Assembly (NCBI GenBank): GCA_046328035.1
Contig: JAXLXI010000009.1
Location: forward strand, 1-64,000
Direction of reading: 5' to 3'
From: JBGASG01 sp046328035
Lineage (GTDB): Bacteria > Cyanobacteriota > Vampirovibrionia > Obscuribacterales > Obscuribacteraceae
Length of the DNA: 64,000 bases
This document shows, piece by piece, positions 53,186 through 62,214 of this stretch (position 1 is its first letter; each line of letters opens with the position of its first letter). The notes under the pieces were generated by a model. That model saw nothing but the letters and a program-made list of their open reading frames with translations, was not told the origin of the DNA and did no database searches. The translations under genes were made by a program, and so were the position numbers.

Positions 53186-54511
53186 TTAGCGCGCGGTTAG
53201 AGTCACTTCTTTCTCTTCGCGTCCAGTTTGGGCTGCTTCGGCAGCGCGTTTTGCCGCTGCTTCGGCTTTGGCTTTTTCGGCTGCTGTTTCCGGGTGTACA
53301 CGCGACAAGGTTTTGCGGATGTCGTTCATCGGTTTTTCCAGGACATGCCAGGAAATAATCGCCGCCAGCAATATCAATCCGAAGCACAGCGACAGGCACT
53401 CCACGCCTTGCCAGCCCACGATGGTGAGGCCCGCATGCATCTTCGTTTCGTAAATGACAAAGAAGTGGAACACGTACATCGCGAACGTCAGTTTGCCGAT
53501 GTACGTCATGACCTTGTTAGAAAGTGCTTTCGCCAGAGGCGGCCAGTGCAGTGCCAGCGCCAGGAAAGTCACGCCGGTGAGCGATGCCGCGGTCATCACC
53601 GGTGCCAGCGCGTATTCCCAGGAATGAATCGCCGGGCCGAAGGTAATGATTGCTGAATAACTGGCCAGGCAAGCAACGAAAAGCGTCGGTGGCAACCAGC
53701 CGCCGCGCAGGTACTCGCCCCATTTCGGGCGCGCGATCAAGACCATCGCCAGCAGTGCGCCGAGCATGATGGTCTCCAGGTGCCAGAAGCTGTTCATGTA
53801 ATACGAACTGCCGGCAGACAGCTTACGGTCGTGCCAGAGCAGGTAATAGCGCGCGACGAAACCGACGGCGGCCAGCCCGGCTGCGAAGTAAATCAGTTTC
53901 TTCAAGCCGTTGAGAACGCGAGCGCTGAATCCCCACAAGAGGTAGAACTGCTCTTCCACGCACAGCGACCAGAACGGCGTCAGGATGGTGACGAAGATCA
54001 TGAAGTCGATGCCGCTCAATTCGGAGTACTTCGTCATGGCGAACCAGCCGGGACCGGGCAGTGCGAAGTTTCCAGAGAAGAGGTACAGCGGCACCACCAG
54101 CTGTTGCAAGAACAAGCCGTACCAGTGCGACGCCTTATGCGGCGCGAACAACGGCAGAATGAATGCCGTCGCCGACAGTACCAGAAAGTACAGCGGCCAG
54201 ATGCGCAGCGCGCGGCGAGCATAGAACTTTGGTAAAGAGATTTTGCCGTACGCCTTCTGTTCGGTGCACAGCAAGTGCGTAACTAAGAATGCGCTAAGGA
54301 TGAAGAATAAATCAACTCCCAGCCAGCCCCATTCCGAGATCTTCTGCAAATAGTCCTGTGCGCCCTTGCAGGTGCTGAACACAATGGGCGCGCCATGGTG
54401 ATGGAAGAACACCAGTAGAAAGGCAATGGTGCGCAATCCGTCGAGTTGCGGCCAATAACTAGTTTTGAAGCTCGTCAAGAGGTTGTTCCCTGAGGAGATT
54501 ACAACAAGCAT
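53186..54511 (-). CDS. OafA-type acyltransferase 3
   Basis: A 441-residue integral membrane O-acyltransferase. QLDGLRTIAFLLVFFHHHG is the conserved R-x-x-A...H segment, GWLGVDLFFILSAFLVTHLL follows, then FYARRALRIWPLYFLVL and SLCVEEQFYLLWGF. The last 45 residues are an Ala/Glu/Lys-rich cytoplasmic tail (AAEKAKAEAAAKRAAEAA). It acetylates or acylates surface sugars. It lies 23 bases downstream of the GT-C gene in the same operon. Confidence 0.92.
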   Translation of the reverse strand: MLVVISSGNNLLTSFKTSYWPQLDGLRTIAFLLVFFHHHGAPIVFSTCKGAQDYLQKISEWGWLGVDLFFILSAFLVTHLLCTEQKAYGKISLPKFYARRALRIWPLYFLVLSATAFILPLFAPHKASHWYGLFLQQLVVPLYLFSGNFALPGPGWFAMTKYSELSGIDFMIFVTILTPFWSLCVEEQFYLLWGFSARVLNGLKKLIYFAAGLAAVGFVARYYLLWHDRKLSAGSSYYMNSFWHLETIMLGALLAMVLIARPKWGEYLRGGWLPPTLFVACLASYSAIITFGPAIHSWEYALAPVMTAASLTGVTFLALALHWPPLAKALSNKVMTYIGKLTFAMYVFHFFVIYETKMHAGLTIVGWQGVECLSLCFGLILLAAIISWHVLEKPMNDIRKTLSRVHPETAAEKAKAEAAAKRAAEAAQTGREEKEVTLTAR

Positions 54512-54534
54512 AGCCGCTCGCCGAGCTGACAGTT

Positions 54535-56214
54535 TTAATGGGCTGTAATGAGCTTTAGGTTTTTGTAGACCGACAATCGTCCGTGCAGGCTTTCGACATT
54601 GCCGACAAATTTCCAGTCGGGGTTGTTGGGCAGTGTCTTCGCCATGTAGTTCGAAACTGTGGCGCTGTACTGATTGTCGAACCTTTTGAATGCGTCTTCA
54701 GGGTTGGTGAATACTGCCACCAGATCGACTTCTTTGAGCGTCTTGTCGTAAGTGCCCAGGGCCATTTGTTGGGCGGTCTTTCCTTTGTGCATCGCCATTT
54801 CTTTCATGTACATTTCGTGCTTGCTGAACATGGCCACCCAGCCGCAATAGCGCCCGCGATTGAAGAAGACCTCCATGTGTGGGAAGACCGTTTCGTCATC
54901 GAATTCAGTGAATGACGAAGCCTTAGTTGACACCATGAGATCGGCCAACGCCATGTTGCACTTCTGTTGAATCTGCAAGGCGGGTGGCGGATGCGCGGCG
55001 ACCTTGCGCTTGCTGTCGTACGCGAGTGCGGAAGTGGCGACCGCGGTAATCAGTAATGCGGCGCTTACGCCGCGCCACCACATACGGTTTGGACCGAGCG
55101 GACCGAGGCAGCAAAATGCGGCCACGAAGAGCGCGGGAGCAAAATAGACAAGCGGGTGAATGCCGTCGACGGCTTTCACTACCAGGCAGACAAAAAGAAA
55201 GATCGAAACCGGGAGCCACTGACAGAGCAACACCTGCATGGCATCGGCTTTTCGCTTGACCAGCGCCACGAGATTGGCGCCGATAAAAAGGAGCACAATG
55301 GCGAGAATAATGGTGCCGAGCAATTCGTGAATCGTTTTCAAAGTCCAATAAATCGATTGCGAAATCGGCGCGCCGAAGGCAAACCCGAAGCGTTTGTAGT
55401 AATCGGTGTTCGATTGCCAGTGATAGAGGGTGAACGCCAGTCCGGGAAGTGCTGTTAGCGTGGATAAACCAACGGCTGCAGCTAGGCGTCCCCACTGTCT
55501 CCAGTAAACTTTGAGCAGGACGCCGGGCACTGCCAGCGACAGAAACGAAAGCAAGTAGAAGCCCGACGACCAGCGGAACAATGCAGTAATTGAGGCGAAC
55601 GCGCCCAGTGCCAATAGCCAGCCACGATGTTTTGATTCGCTGAAACGGATCAGGCACAAGGCCGCCGAGCTCAAAGCACACGCCGCTGGAAAGTCGAGCC
55701 AGTAAGCTCCAACGCCAACGGTCGGGTCATATAAAAACCGAATTCCCGCAAATAGAGCCATGGCTGCTAAACAAAACAGTAGCGAACCTGTGCGCTTGTG
55801 AATTGTTGTTCCAAGCAACAGCAGAAATCCGCACATAGCTGGCGCCTCTGTCCACAAGTGCCCAGTGGTCTGAACGAGGGTTAGAGGAGCGAAGAGTAAA
55901 GAGGGCAACGTGCGACCGGGAAATCGATCATTAGCTCGCAGTTCAAACTGCAGAGCAGCCGGCAATCCCTGCTGTTCATAGATGCGGTGCAGGTCTATGT
56001 TATGCACGTAGTAAGCCGCCGGATCAAAGAAAAATCCGTAGTTCTTGAGAAACAACAATTCAATACGAGTGGCTGCAATAACAACCAGTGCCGTGACCGC
56101 GACCGCTGCCGATAATATGCATAGGAGTGTCACCAAGGAACTTGGTTGGCAGTGACTGCGCGTTACTAACGAATCGCTTTTTCCCGGGTCGATCGTAGAT
56201 TTCAGATGTGTCAT
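54535..56214 (-). CDS. GT-C-like polytopic membrane protein, paralogue 2
   Basis: About 559 residues from ATG 56214, which overlaps the upstream stop (ATGA). Landmarks: FLKNYGFFFDPAAYYVHNID, RTLPSLLFAPLTLV, DPTVGVGAYWLD, ITALFRWSSGFYLLSFLS, VKAVDGIHPLVYFAPAL and a C-terminal domain FTEFDDETVFPHMEVFF. It shares these with the genes at 49895 and 56211. It probably has ten or more membrane spans. A GT-C-type sugar transferase is the best guess. The shared DPAAYY loop may carry the catalytic Asp. Confidence 0.68.
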   Translation of the reverse strand: MTHLKSTIDPGKSDSLVTRSHCQPSSLVTLLCILSAAVAVTALVVIAATRIELLFLKNYGFFFDPAAYYVHNIDLHRIYEQQGLPAALQFELRANDRFPGRTLPSLLFAPLTLVQTTGHLWTEAPAMCGFLLLLGTTIHKRTGSLLFCLAAMALFAGIRFLYDPTVGVGAYWLDFPAACALSSAALCLIRFSESKHRGWLLALGAFASITALFRWSSGFYLLSFLSLAVPGVLLKVYWRQWGRLAAAVGLSTLTALPGLAFTLYHWQSNTDYYKRFGFAFGAPISQSIYWTLKTIHELLGTIILAIVLLFIGANLVALVKRKADAMQVLLCQWLPVSIFLFVCLVVKAVDGIHPLVYFAPALFVAAFCCLGPLGPNRMWWRGVSAALLITAVATSALAYDSKRKVAAHPPPALQIQQKCNMALADLMVSTKASSFTEFDDETVFPHMEVFFNRGRYCGWVAMFSKHEMYMKEMAMHKGKTAQQMALGTYDKTLKEVDLVAVFTNPEDAFKRFDNQYSATVSNYMAKTLPNNPDWKFVGNVESLHGRLSVYKNLKLITAH

Positions 56215-57938
56215 TGTGCAGCCTGCAAGTTCCGATTTATATAAATGCTCAGGTTTGCCCGAGGCCCACTGATAGTTTTGCGGAACTCCCAAGTCGGGTC
56301 ATCTTTTATTTGTTGGGAGATGTAGAAAGCGACTTCGGCGCTGTACGGATTGTCAAACATTCCCGGTTTGCGCGCGTCAGAGGGTGTTGCAAAAACAGCC
56401 AATAAAGGCATCGTTGCATTTGCCTTGGCATAGACGACCTTTCCCATAGTGGCTGGGCTATGATTTGGGTAGCGGCTTTTCAGATAAGCCTCATGGATAC
56501 TGAAAAGTGCTTCAAATCGAACCCGCCTGTGTTGATAGTAGAACAATTCGAGCAAGGGCATACACCGCTCGGCATCAAGCTGGGCGAAGTTGTCGCACCC
56601 GGCTGAAGCGATTTCCATAGCGAGCTTTTGGTCCAACTCACGGTCAAGTCTAGCCGCTGCATGCAGTAGATTAGCCATTCTCCAGTAGAGTTTGTACGAG
56701 TGAGCGCTAAGTGCCACAGACAGTGCCAACAATGCGATGCTACAGATTGCCGCTTTGCCGCATAGCACGGGCACTCTGTTTAGAGGACAGAAGGCTGCCA
56801 CCATCAATGCCGGCGCGATGTAGACCAGCGGGTGATAGCCGTCGACTGCTTTCACAATGACGCAAACAAACAACAATATCGAAATTGGATACCACAAAGC
56901 TATAAGAGTGATTCGCCTTTCATCGACGGATTCCGAACAGCGCCACATCAATAATGCATTTCTTACAACGAGGAAAGCAAAAAGCACCAAGAGCACGACT
57001 CCGATCATCTCCTGCAGTGCGAAACCCGTCCATGCGAAGGATTGAGATAGAGTGGCGCCGAACGCGTAACCGTTCCTCTGGTAGTAGCCAACATTAGAAG
57101 GTAAATGTCTTACCGCAAATGCTATTCCAGGGGTCGCCAGCAGCAAAGCAAGGACTGTCGCGATGGTCGTGTGTCTAAAATAAGCTCTTGTAGGTCGCGC
57201 GATAATTGCGATTGGTACCGCGAATGATAGGAATGCGAGCAGATAAAATGTAGCCGACCAGCGACACAGCGCCGTTAGGGCTGAAAACGCGCCGAATGCG
57301 GCCATCCAGCCGAGATGCCGATCTTCGAGGTAGCGGATTAGGCACAACGAAGCCAACCCTATTGCGCAAGCAGCTGGTATGTCCAACCAGTATGCTGCAA
57401 GTCCGTAGAACGGGTTGTACAGCATGGGCAGTGCCACAAATGTGGCGGAAGCTGCCAAAGCGAAGAACAACGACGCGGTTCGTTTGTAAACCGTCATGCA
57501 AAACAGCGTCAGGAAGCCCCATACAAGCGGCATCTCCGACCACATGTGCCCCATCAGCGTAGATAACAACTGCGGACACAGCAAGAGATACGGGACCGTT
57601 CGTGCCGGACACCGCGGGTTATCCAGAATTTCCGCCAGCAACGTCGGCACCAATCCCTGATGCTCGAGTCTCGTCAGGATCTCGATGTTCATGACATAGT
57701 AGGCAGCCGGATCAAAGAAGAAACCGTAGTTTTGAAGCCAGAGTTTTTCGATGTGCACCGTCGACCAGCACAGCCAGAGGCAGGCGAGTGAGGCGGCCGC
57801 AAGTATGATTGCAAGGCCGGCAATTGATGTATCAGCTGTTCTCGACATTGCGGTTGCCACCGTGATTGGCGCGCGGACAGGGGACTCGATGCTCGCTACG
57901 TCGCTTGTTTCATTTGTCGCGCTCGACCGGATCGTCAT
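56211..57938 (-). CDS. GT-C-like polytopic membrane protein, paralogue 3
   Basis: A 575-residue protein with WLQNYGFFFDPAAYYVMNIE, RTVPYLLLCPQLL, YNPFYGLAAYWLD, LTALCRWSATFYLLAFLS, VKAVDGYHPLVYIAPAL and FAQLDAERCMPLLELFY. The N-terminus has about 35 polar residues before the first span. ATG at 57938 overlaps the GT2 stop by four bases and its own stop overlaps the next GT-C gene, so three genes are coupled. Paralogous to 49895 and 54535. Confidence 0.68.
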   Translation of the reverse strand: MTIRSSATNETSDVASIESPVRAPITVATAMSRTADTSIAGLAIILAAASLACLWLCWSTVHIEKLWLQNYGFFFDPAAYYVMNIEILTRLEHQGLVPTLLAEILDNPRCPARTVPYLLLCPQLLSTLMGHMWSEMPLVWGFLTLFCMTVYKRTASLFFALAASATFVALPMLYNPFYGLAAYWLDIPAACAIGLASLCLIRYLEDRHLGWMAAFGAFSALTALCRWSATFYLLAFLSFAVPIAIIARPTRAYFRHTTIATVLALLLATPGIAFAVRHLPSNVGYYQRNGYAFGATLSQSFAWTGFALQEMIGVVLLVLFAFLVVRNALLMWRCSESVDERRITLIALWYPISILLFVCVIVKAVDGYHPLVYIAPALMVAAFCPLNRVPVLCGKAAICSIALLALSVALSAHSYKLYWRMANLLHAAARLDRELDQKLAMEIASAGCDNFAQLDAERCMPLLELFYYQHRRVRFEALFSIHEAYLKSRYPNHSPATMGKVVYAKANATMPLLAVFATPSDARKPGMFDNPYSAEVAFYISQQIKDDPTWEFRKTISGPRANLSIYINRNLQAAQ

Positions 57939-58801
57939 TTACTGCTATACACCCATTGATCTAGTGGTGTGTCAGCGAAAAATCCGCGGCTGGCATGCAC
58001 CTGCGTATGCCATAGAGCGAGCGCAATTGTGTGCCCATGCGTAATGCGGTCGGCACCGTAATAATAAGACTCGTGCAAGTATTCCATGTCACTGGGCTTG
58101 GTGGCACGACCGACATACTCGGTTTGAATCTTCGCGACTTCCGGCAGGCAAACTTCGCGCCAGATCACCTGGCTCTTCTGCTCGTCGTGCCAACGGAAGT
58201 ATCCGTAGACGGTGTCGAGCGCCTTGAACCGAGCGCCGTGGCGAAGAAACCTCAGCCACATCTCATAGTCCATCGAAAAGTGCAAGTCTTTGTTGACGAA
58301 AGCGCCGGCGCGGTCGTAGATGCCGCGCGTCCAGAAAGAGCATTCCTGCGGAATGATGTTGAACTGCCGCAGCTGTTCACTATCGAATTCGCGAAACGGA
58401 TACGCATCTAGGAAAAAACCATTTTCATCAATGCGATAACGACGACCATATATAACGTCGACCTCATAACCCATCAGTTCTGTGACGGCATCGGCAACGA
58501 TGTGTGGTCCGGCGAGCGCGTCATCAGCGTTGAGATAGGCCATGATTTGCCCCTGGCTCATTTTGAATCCCTTGTTCAGGCAATCGGACTGACCTTCGTC
58601 CTTCTCGCGCACTATCGCAGAAACACGCGAAGCGTATTTCTGCAAAATGCGCTCAGTGCCGTCTGTCGAGAGATTGTCGAGGATGATGTATTCGATGCGG
58701 GGATACGTTTGTTTGAGGACGCTCAAAATGGTGCGTTCTATAAACTGTCCCTGATTGAAGGACGGCGTAATGATCGAAACCAGGGGAAGATTTTCGGTCA
58801 T
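57935..58801 (-). CDS. GT2-family glycosyltransferase
   Basis: A 288-residue GT-A enzyme: VSIITPSFNQGQFIERTILSVLKQTYP, YIILDNLSTDGTERIL, EKDEGQSDCLNKGF, MAYLNADDALAG (metal site), IPQECSFWTRGIYDRAG and FSMDYEMWLRFLRHG. Closely related to the protein at 52227 along its whole length. ATG 58801 lies 36 bases downstream of the small GPVYKR-type gene. It probably adds a sugar to a lipid-linked chain. Confidence 0.92.
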   Translation of the reverse strand: MTENLPLVSIITPSFNQGQFIERTILSVLKQTYPRIEYIILDNLSTDGTERILQKYASRVSAIVREKDEGQSDCLNKGFKMSQGQIMAYLNADDALAGPHIVADAVTELMGYEVDVIYGRRYRIDENGFFLDAYPFREFDSEQLRQFNIIPQECSFWTRGIYDRAGAFVNKDLHFSMDYEMWLRFLRHGARFKALDTVYGYFRWHDEQKSQVIWREVCLPEVAKIQTEYVGRATKPSDMEYLHESYYYGADRITHGHTIALALWHTQVHASRGFFADTPLDQWVYSSK

Positions 58802-58837
58802 GGGAGTCCAAAGATGATACGGGTTTTACTTTCGGCT

Positions 58838-59038
58838 TTACTTGGGAGTAGCGCCAACAACTTTGTCTGCTGGTGCGCGCTCGGACTCCTCGACCTGGAA
58901 TGGCGTAACCCAGTCCTCCTGGAATTTTTTCTGTTTGTTGGACAGTTCCTGCATTCCGGCTTCGCATTCCTGGAAGATCCGTTTGTAGACCGGTCCAAAA
59001 ATCCAGAAGTAAATCTTGGTCTTCAAATCGTTGGGCAC
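58838..59038 (-). CDS. Small GPVYKR-motif protein, 66 aa
   Basis: A 66-residue protein from GTG 59038: MPNDLKTKIYFWIFGPVYKR, then a charged helix ECEAGMQELSNKQKKFQEDW and a polar tail. It matches the N-terminus of the 184-residue protein at 51670, each in a cluster with a GT2 gene. It is the first gene of the long minus operon ending at 51670. No known family; perhaps a membrane-associated helper of the GT2 enzyme. Confidence 0.5.
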   Translation of the reverse strand: MPNDLKTKIYFWIFGPVYKRIFQECEAGMQELSNKQKKFQEDWVTPFQVEESERAPADKVVGATPK

Positions 59039-59180
59039 GCCTGTATCCCGCCTCTCGGTGGTTGTGTGACGCCATGCTTATGGCCGCGCGATTATGGCAT
59101 ACATTGAAGTACCTCACTCTAAATCCGCTTTACATTTGGGCGAAACGCACAACCGGACTGCGGTTCACTATAATGGAGAC

Positions 59181-59969
59181 ATGTCTAACCTATGGACACT
59201 AGTGTGGGGGCGCCCTGAAGTAGATCCAAATCTACTGGCGCGGGCAATCGAGGATGAGGCTGCGTCCTCCAACCTCGACTTTCGGACACGTGTTTTGATC
59301 CGGGATGGCACTCGTGCCCTTGGGCAATACTGGGGCGCGAAGCGATTGGATGAGTGGCTGAGCCAAAGTCCGGTGCGTTTGCGACTAGAGGAAATCACGC
59401 ATGAAGACCTGGGCGAAACGGGTTTCCCGTTCTTGAAGGAGAGCTTGATGGAGCGGACCGACGCTGAGGTTGCGAAAGAGTTTTTGCGCGAACTGGGAGT
59501 TAAGACGAAGCAGCCGGTCGTCTTGACCATCGGCGGCGCAATCGCGTTGATATTGCAGGGAGCCCTTGAGCGCTCCACGACTGACATAGACGTTGTGGAC
59601 GAGGTTCCAGAATCGATTAGAAACCAGCGGGATCTCTTGGATGATTTACAGCGGCGATACCAGTTGCTGCTGACCCATTTCCAGTCACACTACTTGCCCA
59701 GCGGATGGGAGCAGCGCGTTAGAAACTTGGGCGCGTTTGGATCAATACAGGTGTCTGTTGTTGATGTCTATGACGTGTTTTTGGGCAAGCTTTTCAGCAA
59801 GCGCACGAAGGATCTGGACGACTTACGCGCGCTGAAGCCGCAGCTGGAGCTGGACCGGCTGGTTTCTCAACTGCGCGGTAGCACCGCGGCACTCCTGTCG
59901 GACCCTGAGTTGCGACAGACGGCTGAGAACAACTGGTACGTTGTTTTCGGAGAATCGTTGCCCACGTAA
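59181..59969 (+). CDS. Nucleotidyltransferase-fold protein (DUF6036-like)
   Basis: A 262-residue protein. The centre reads VVLTIGGAIALILQGALERSTTDIDVVDEVPE, the GG-x-A...G-x-x-R-x-T-x-DID pattern of minimal nucleotidyltransferase and AbiEii-like proteins. A later VVDVYDVFLGKLFSKRTKDLDDLRAL is also typical. Such proteins occur alone or as toxins paired with a small partner; no partner gene is visible. ATG 59181 follows AATGGAGAC; upstream starts are unlikely. It converges with fcl. Confidence 0.7.
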   Translation: MSNLWTLVWGRPEVDPNLLARAIEDEAASSNLDFRTRVLIRDGTRALGQYWGAKRLDEWLSQSPVRLRLEEITHEDLGETGFPFLKESLMERTDAEVAKEFLRELGVKTKQPVVLTIGGAIALILQGALERSTTDIDVVDEVPESIRNQRDLLDDLQRRYQLLLTHFQSHYLPSGWEQRVRNLGAFGSIQVSVVDVYDVFLGKLFSKRTKDLDDLRALKPQLELDRLVSQLRGSTAALLSDPELRQTAENNWYVVFGESLPT

Positions 59970-59981
59970 TGCTAGTCCGGT

Positions 59982-60950
59982 TTAGTTGGCGGCGACCGGT
60001 TGTTTCGCGTCGCCGGCTGTGTGCGACACGTACCAGTCAATCGTCTCGCGGATGCCCTGTTTGAGGGAGACCTGCGCGTTCCAGCCCAGGTTATCTTTGG
60101 CGCGAGAAACATCGAGGCGACGGCGCGGTTGACCGTTCGGCTTGTTCACATCCCAGCGTACTTCGCCCTTGAAGCCAACTTGCTCGGCAATCAGCTCTGC
60201 CAGGTCTTTGATGGAAATTTCTTCTCCCGAACCCAAATTAAGCGGCTCGGACGATTCATAGTTCAAGGCACCATTGACGATACCATCGGCGGCGTCGGTG
60301 ACATAGAGAAACTCGCGCGTCGGCGTGCCGTCGCCCCACAGCTCGATGAACGGCGCCTTCTTCTCTTTGGCTTCCACGCACTTCTTGATCAGCGCCGGAA
60401 TCACGTGCGACGAGTTGTCATCGAAGTTGTCGGCGGGTCCATAGAGATTGACCGGCATCAGGTAAATCGAGTTGAAGTCATATTGCTGGCGATAGGACTG
60501 CGACTGCACCAGCAGCATTTTCTTAGCCAGACCGTACGGGGCATTGGTTTCTTCCGGATAGCCGATCCAGAGGTCGTCTTCCTTGAAGGGCACCGGCGTG
60601 AATTTGGGATAGCAGCAAATGGTGCCGATGGCGACAAATTTCTTGATGCCCGCCTGGCGTGCTTCTTCCATGAGCATGACGCCCATCATCAGGTTTTCGT
60701 AGAAGAACTTACCCGGGTTCTGTTGATTGGCGCCGATGCCGCCGACGACTGCCGCCAGGTGAATGACCAGGTCGCACGGATGGTCTTTGTACAGCTTGCG
60801 GACTTCCGCCTGCTCGATCAGGTTGTAGTCGGAGCTTCTCGGGACGAATATGTCGGTGAAGCCCTGTTCTTTGAGTTTGGCTACGACCGCTTTGCCGAGG
60901 AAACCGGCTCCGCCTGTGACGATTACTGTGCGTTTCTTGTCGATAGTCAT
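59982..60950 (-). CDS. fcl: GDP-L-fucose synthase
   Basis: A 322-residue extended SDR. VIVTGGAGFLGKAVV binds NADP, VIHLAAVVGGIGANQQNPGKFFYEN is typical, and GTICCYPKFTPVPFKEDDLW carries the fucose-synthase signature with the active-site Cys. NAPYGLAKKMLLVQSQ (Tyr-x-x-x-Lys) and GDGTPTREFLYV complete it. It reduces GDP-4-keto-6-deoxy-mannose to GDP-L-fucose. A GDP-mannose 4,6-dehydratase is not in the window. ATG 60950 is preferred to GTG 60956, with AGGAAA upstream. Confidence 0.93.
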   Translation of the reverse strand: MTIDKKRTVIVTGGAGFLGKAVVAKLKEQGFTDIFVPRSSDYNLIEQAEVRKLYKDHPCDLVIHLAAVVGGIGANQQNPGKFFYENLMMGVMLMEEARQAGIKKFVAIGTICCYPKFTPVPFKEDDLWIGYPEETNAPYGLAKKMLLVQSQSYRQQYDFNSIYLMPVNLYGPADNFDDNSSHVIPALIKKCVEAKEKKAPFIELWGDGTPTREFLYVTDAADGIVNGALNYESSEPLNLGSGEEISIKDLAELIAEQVGFKGEVRWDVNKPNGQPRRRLDVSRAKDNLGWNAQVSLKQGIRETIDWYVSHTAGDAKQPVAAN

Positions 60951-61121
60951 GCTCACATTTCCTGATAGTTCTGGGGCAGGTGTTAAGGTCAGGAGATTAT
61001 GTCACAGTGCCGTTTCCATCGCCCTAATTACGCTTTACATTTTGAGGAAACCGCTGCTAATGTCCGAAACATGAGACGCACTTAGTCGCCTGTAGGCTCA
61101 TGCCAAGTACAATGAGACGCT

Positions 61122-62210
61122 ATGTCGAACTCATTTAAGCAATGGCTGGAGAACGTGTTCCACATGCCGACGCGCCTGATATCGGTGCTGGCGGCGGTGC
61201 ACGACATTCAAAAGAAGGTCCACGAAATCGATGCGTGGCAGAAAAATTATGACTGGACGTTCAAAGAACGCCTGCAGGAAATCGAAGACGCGATTCACAA
61301 CATTCCGGAATGTCCGCGTCCCGACTACACACCGATTCATCAGCACATCGATACATTGACCACGCTCACCGGTACCATACGGGCGGCGCAAAACAATTTC
61401 GCGCCCGATTGCAATCTTGCCCAGGCTGAGTTCAAAGTGTTCTCGCAATTCGGTGATGACGGCATCATCGATTATCTGATTTCGAAACTGAACATCGCTG
61501 AGCAGCGTTTCGTCGAATTCGGGGTCGAGTCGTATCAGGAGAGCAACACCCGATTTTTGCTCCTTCACCGCAATTGGAGCGGTCTGATCATGGATGGCGG
61601 GTCCGAGAACATCGAATTCATCAAGCGCCAGGAAATGTATTGGCGCCACGATCTGACTGCGGTCTGCGCCTTTATCGATGTGGACAACATCAACAAGCTG
61701 ATAGAAGAGAACGGCTTTGGCGGTCGCATCGGTTTGTTGAGCGTCGACATTGACGGCAACGACTACTGGGTGTGGCGGGCGATCAATGTCTGCAATCCGG
61801 CGATTGTGGTCAGCGAATACAACAGCACCTTTGGACCGGAAGCTTGTGTGACGGTGCCCTACGCGCCGGACTTCCAGCGCACGAAAGCACACTACTCCAA
61901 CCTGTATTGGGGCGCCTCGCTGGCGGCTCTGCACAAACTGGCTAAAGAGAAAGGCTACTCATTCGTCGGCTGCAACAACGCCGGCAATAATGCCTACTTT
62001 GTACGCAATGACCTGATGGCGGCCGCGGGAATGAAAGCTTTGACCCCACGCGAAGGCTTTGTGGCAGCCAGGTTCCGCGAGTCGCGCGACTCGGACGGCA
62101 CGCTCACTTTTGCCCCGCCGGAGCAACGCAAAGACATCATCGGTGACTGTCAGGTTTTTGATGTGGGCGATCTGAAAATGGTGCCCGTCAAACAGTTGCC
62201 CTGGCAGTAA
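61122..62210 (+). CDS. FkbM-like/methyltransferase-fold protein
   Basis: A 362-residue protein. An N-terminal coiled-coil-like part (residues 1-65, with VHDIQKKVHEIDAWQKNYDW) is followed by a Rossmann-like domain: EFKVFSQFGDDGIIDYLIS, RFVEFGVESYQESNTRFLLLHRNWSGLIMDGG, then GLLSVDIDGNDYWVWRAI and IVVSEYNSTFGPE. The FVEFG, LIMDGG and VDIDGNDY segments resemble FkbM-type methyltransferases. A sugar or glycan acceptor is probable from context. It is divergent from fcl (171 bases). Confidence 0.65.
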   Translation: MSNSFKQWLENVFHMPTRLISVLAAVHDIQKKVHEIDAWQKNYDWTFKERLQEIEDAIHNIPECPRPDYTPIHQHIDTLTTLTGTIRAAQNNFAPDCNLAQAEFKVFSQFGDDGIIDYLISKLNIAEQRFVEFGVESYQESNTRFLLLHRNWSGLIMDGGSENIEFIKRQEMYWRHDLTAVCAFIDVDNINKLIEENGFGGRIGLLSVDIDGNDYWVWRAINVCNPAIVVSEYNSTFGPEACVTVPYAPDFQRTKAHYSNLYWGASLAALHKLAKEKGYSFVGCNNAGNNAYFVRNDLMAAAGMKALTPREGFVAARFRESRDSDGTLTFAPPEQRKDIIGDCQVFDVGDLKMVPVKQLPWQ

Positions 62211-62214
62211 TCCT

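Noticed and set aside
60000..60965. A 321-codon plus-strand frame opposite fcl
   Set aside because: The opposite strand encodes a clear GDP-L-fucose synthase; the plus frame has no recognisable domain.
61131..61934. A 267-codon minus-strand frame opposite the FkbM-like gene
   Set aside because: No domain; the plus frame has continuous methyltransferase-like motifs.
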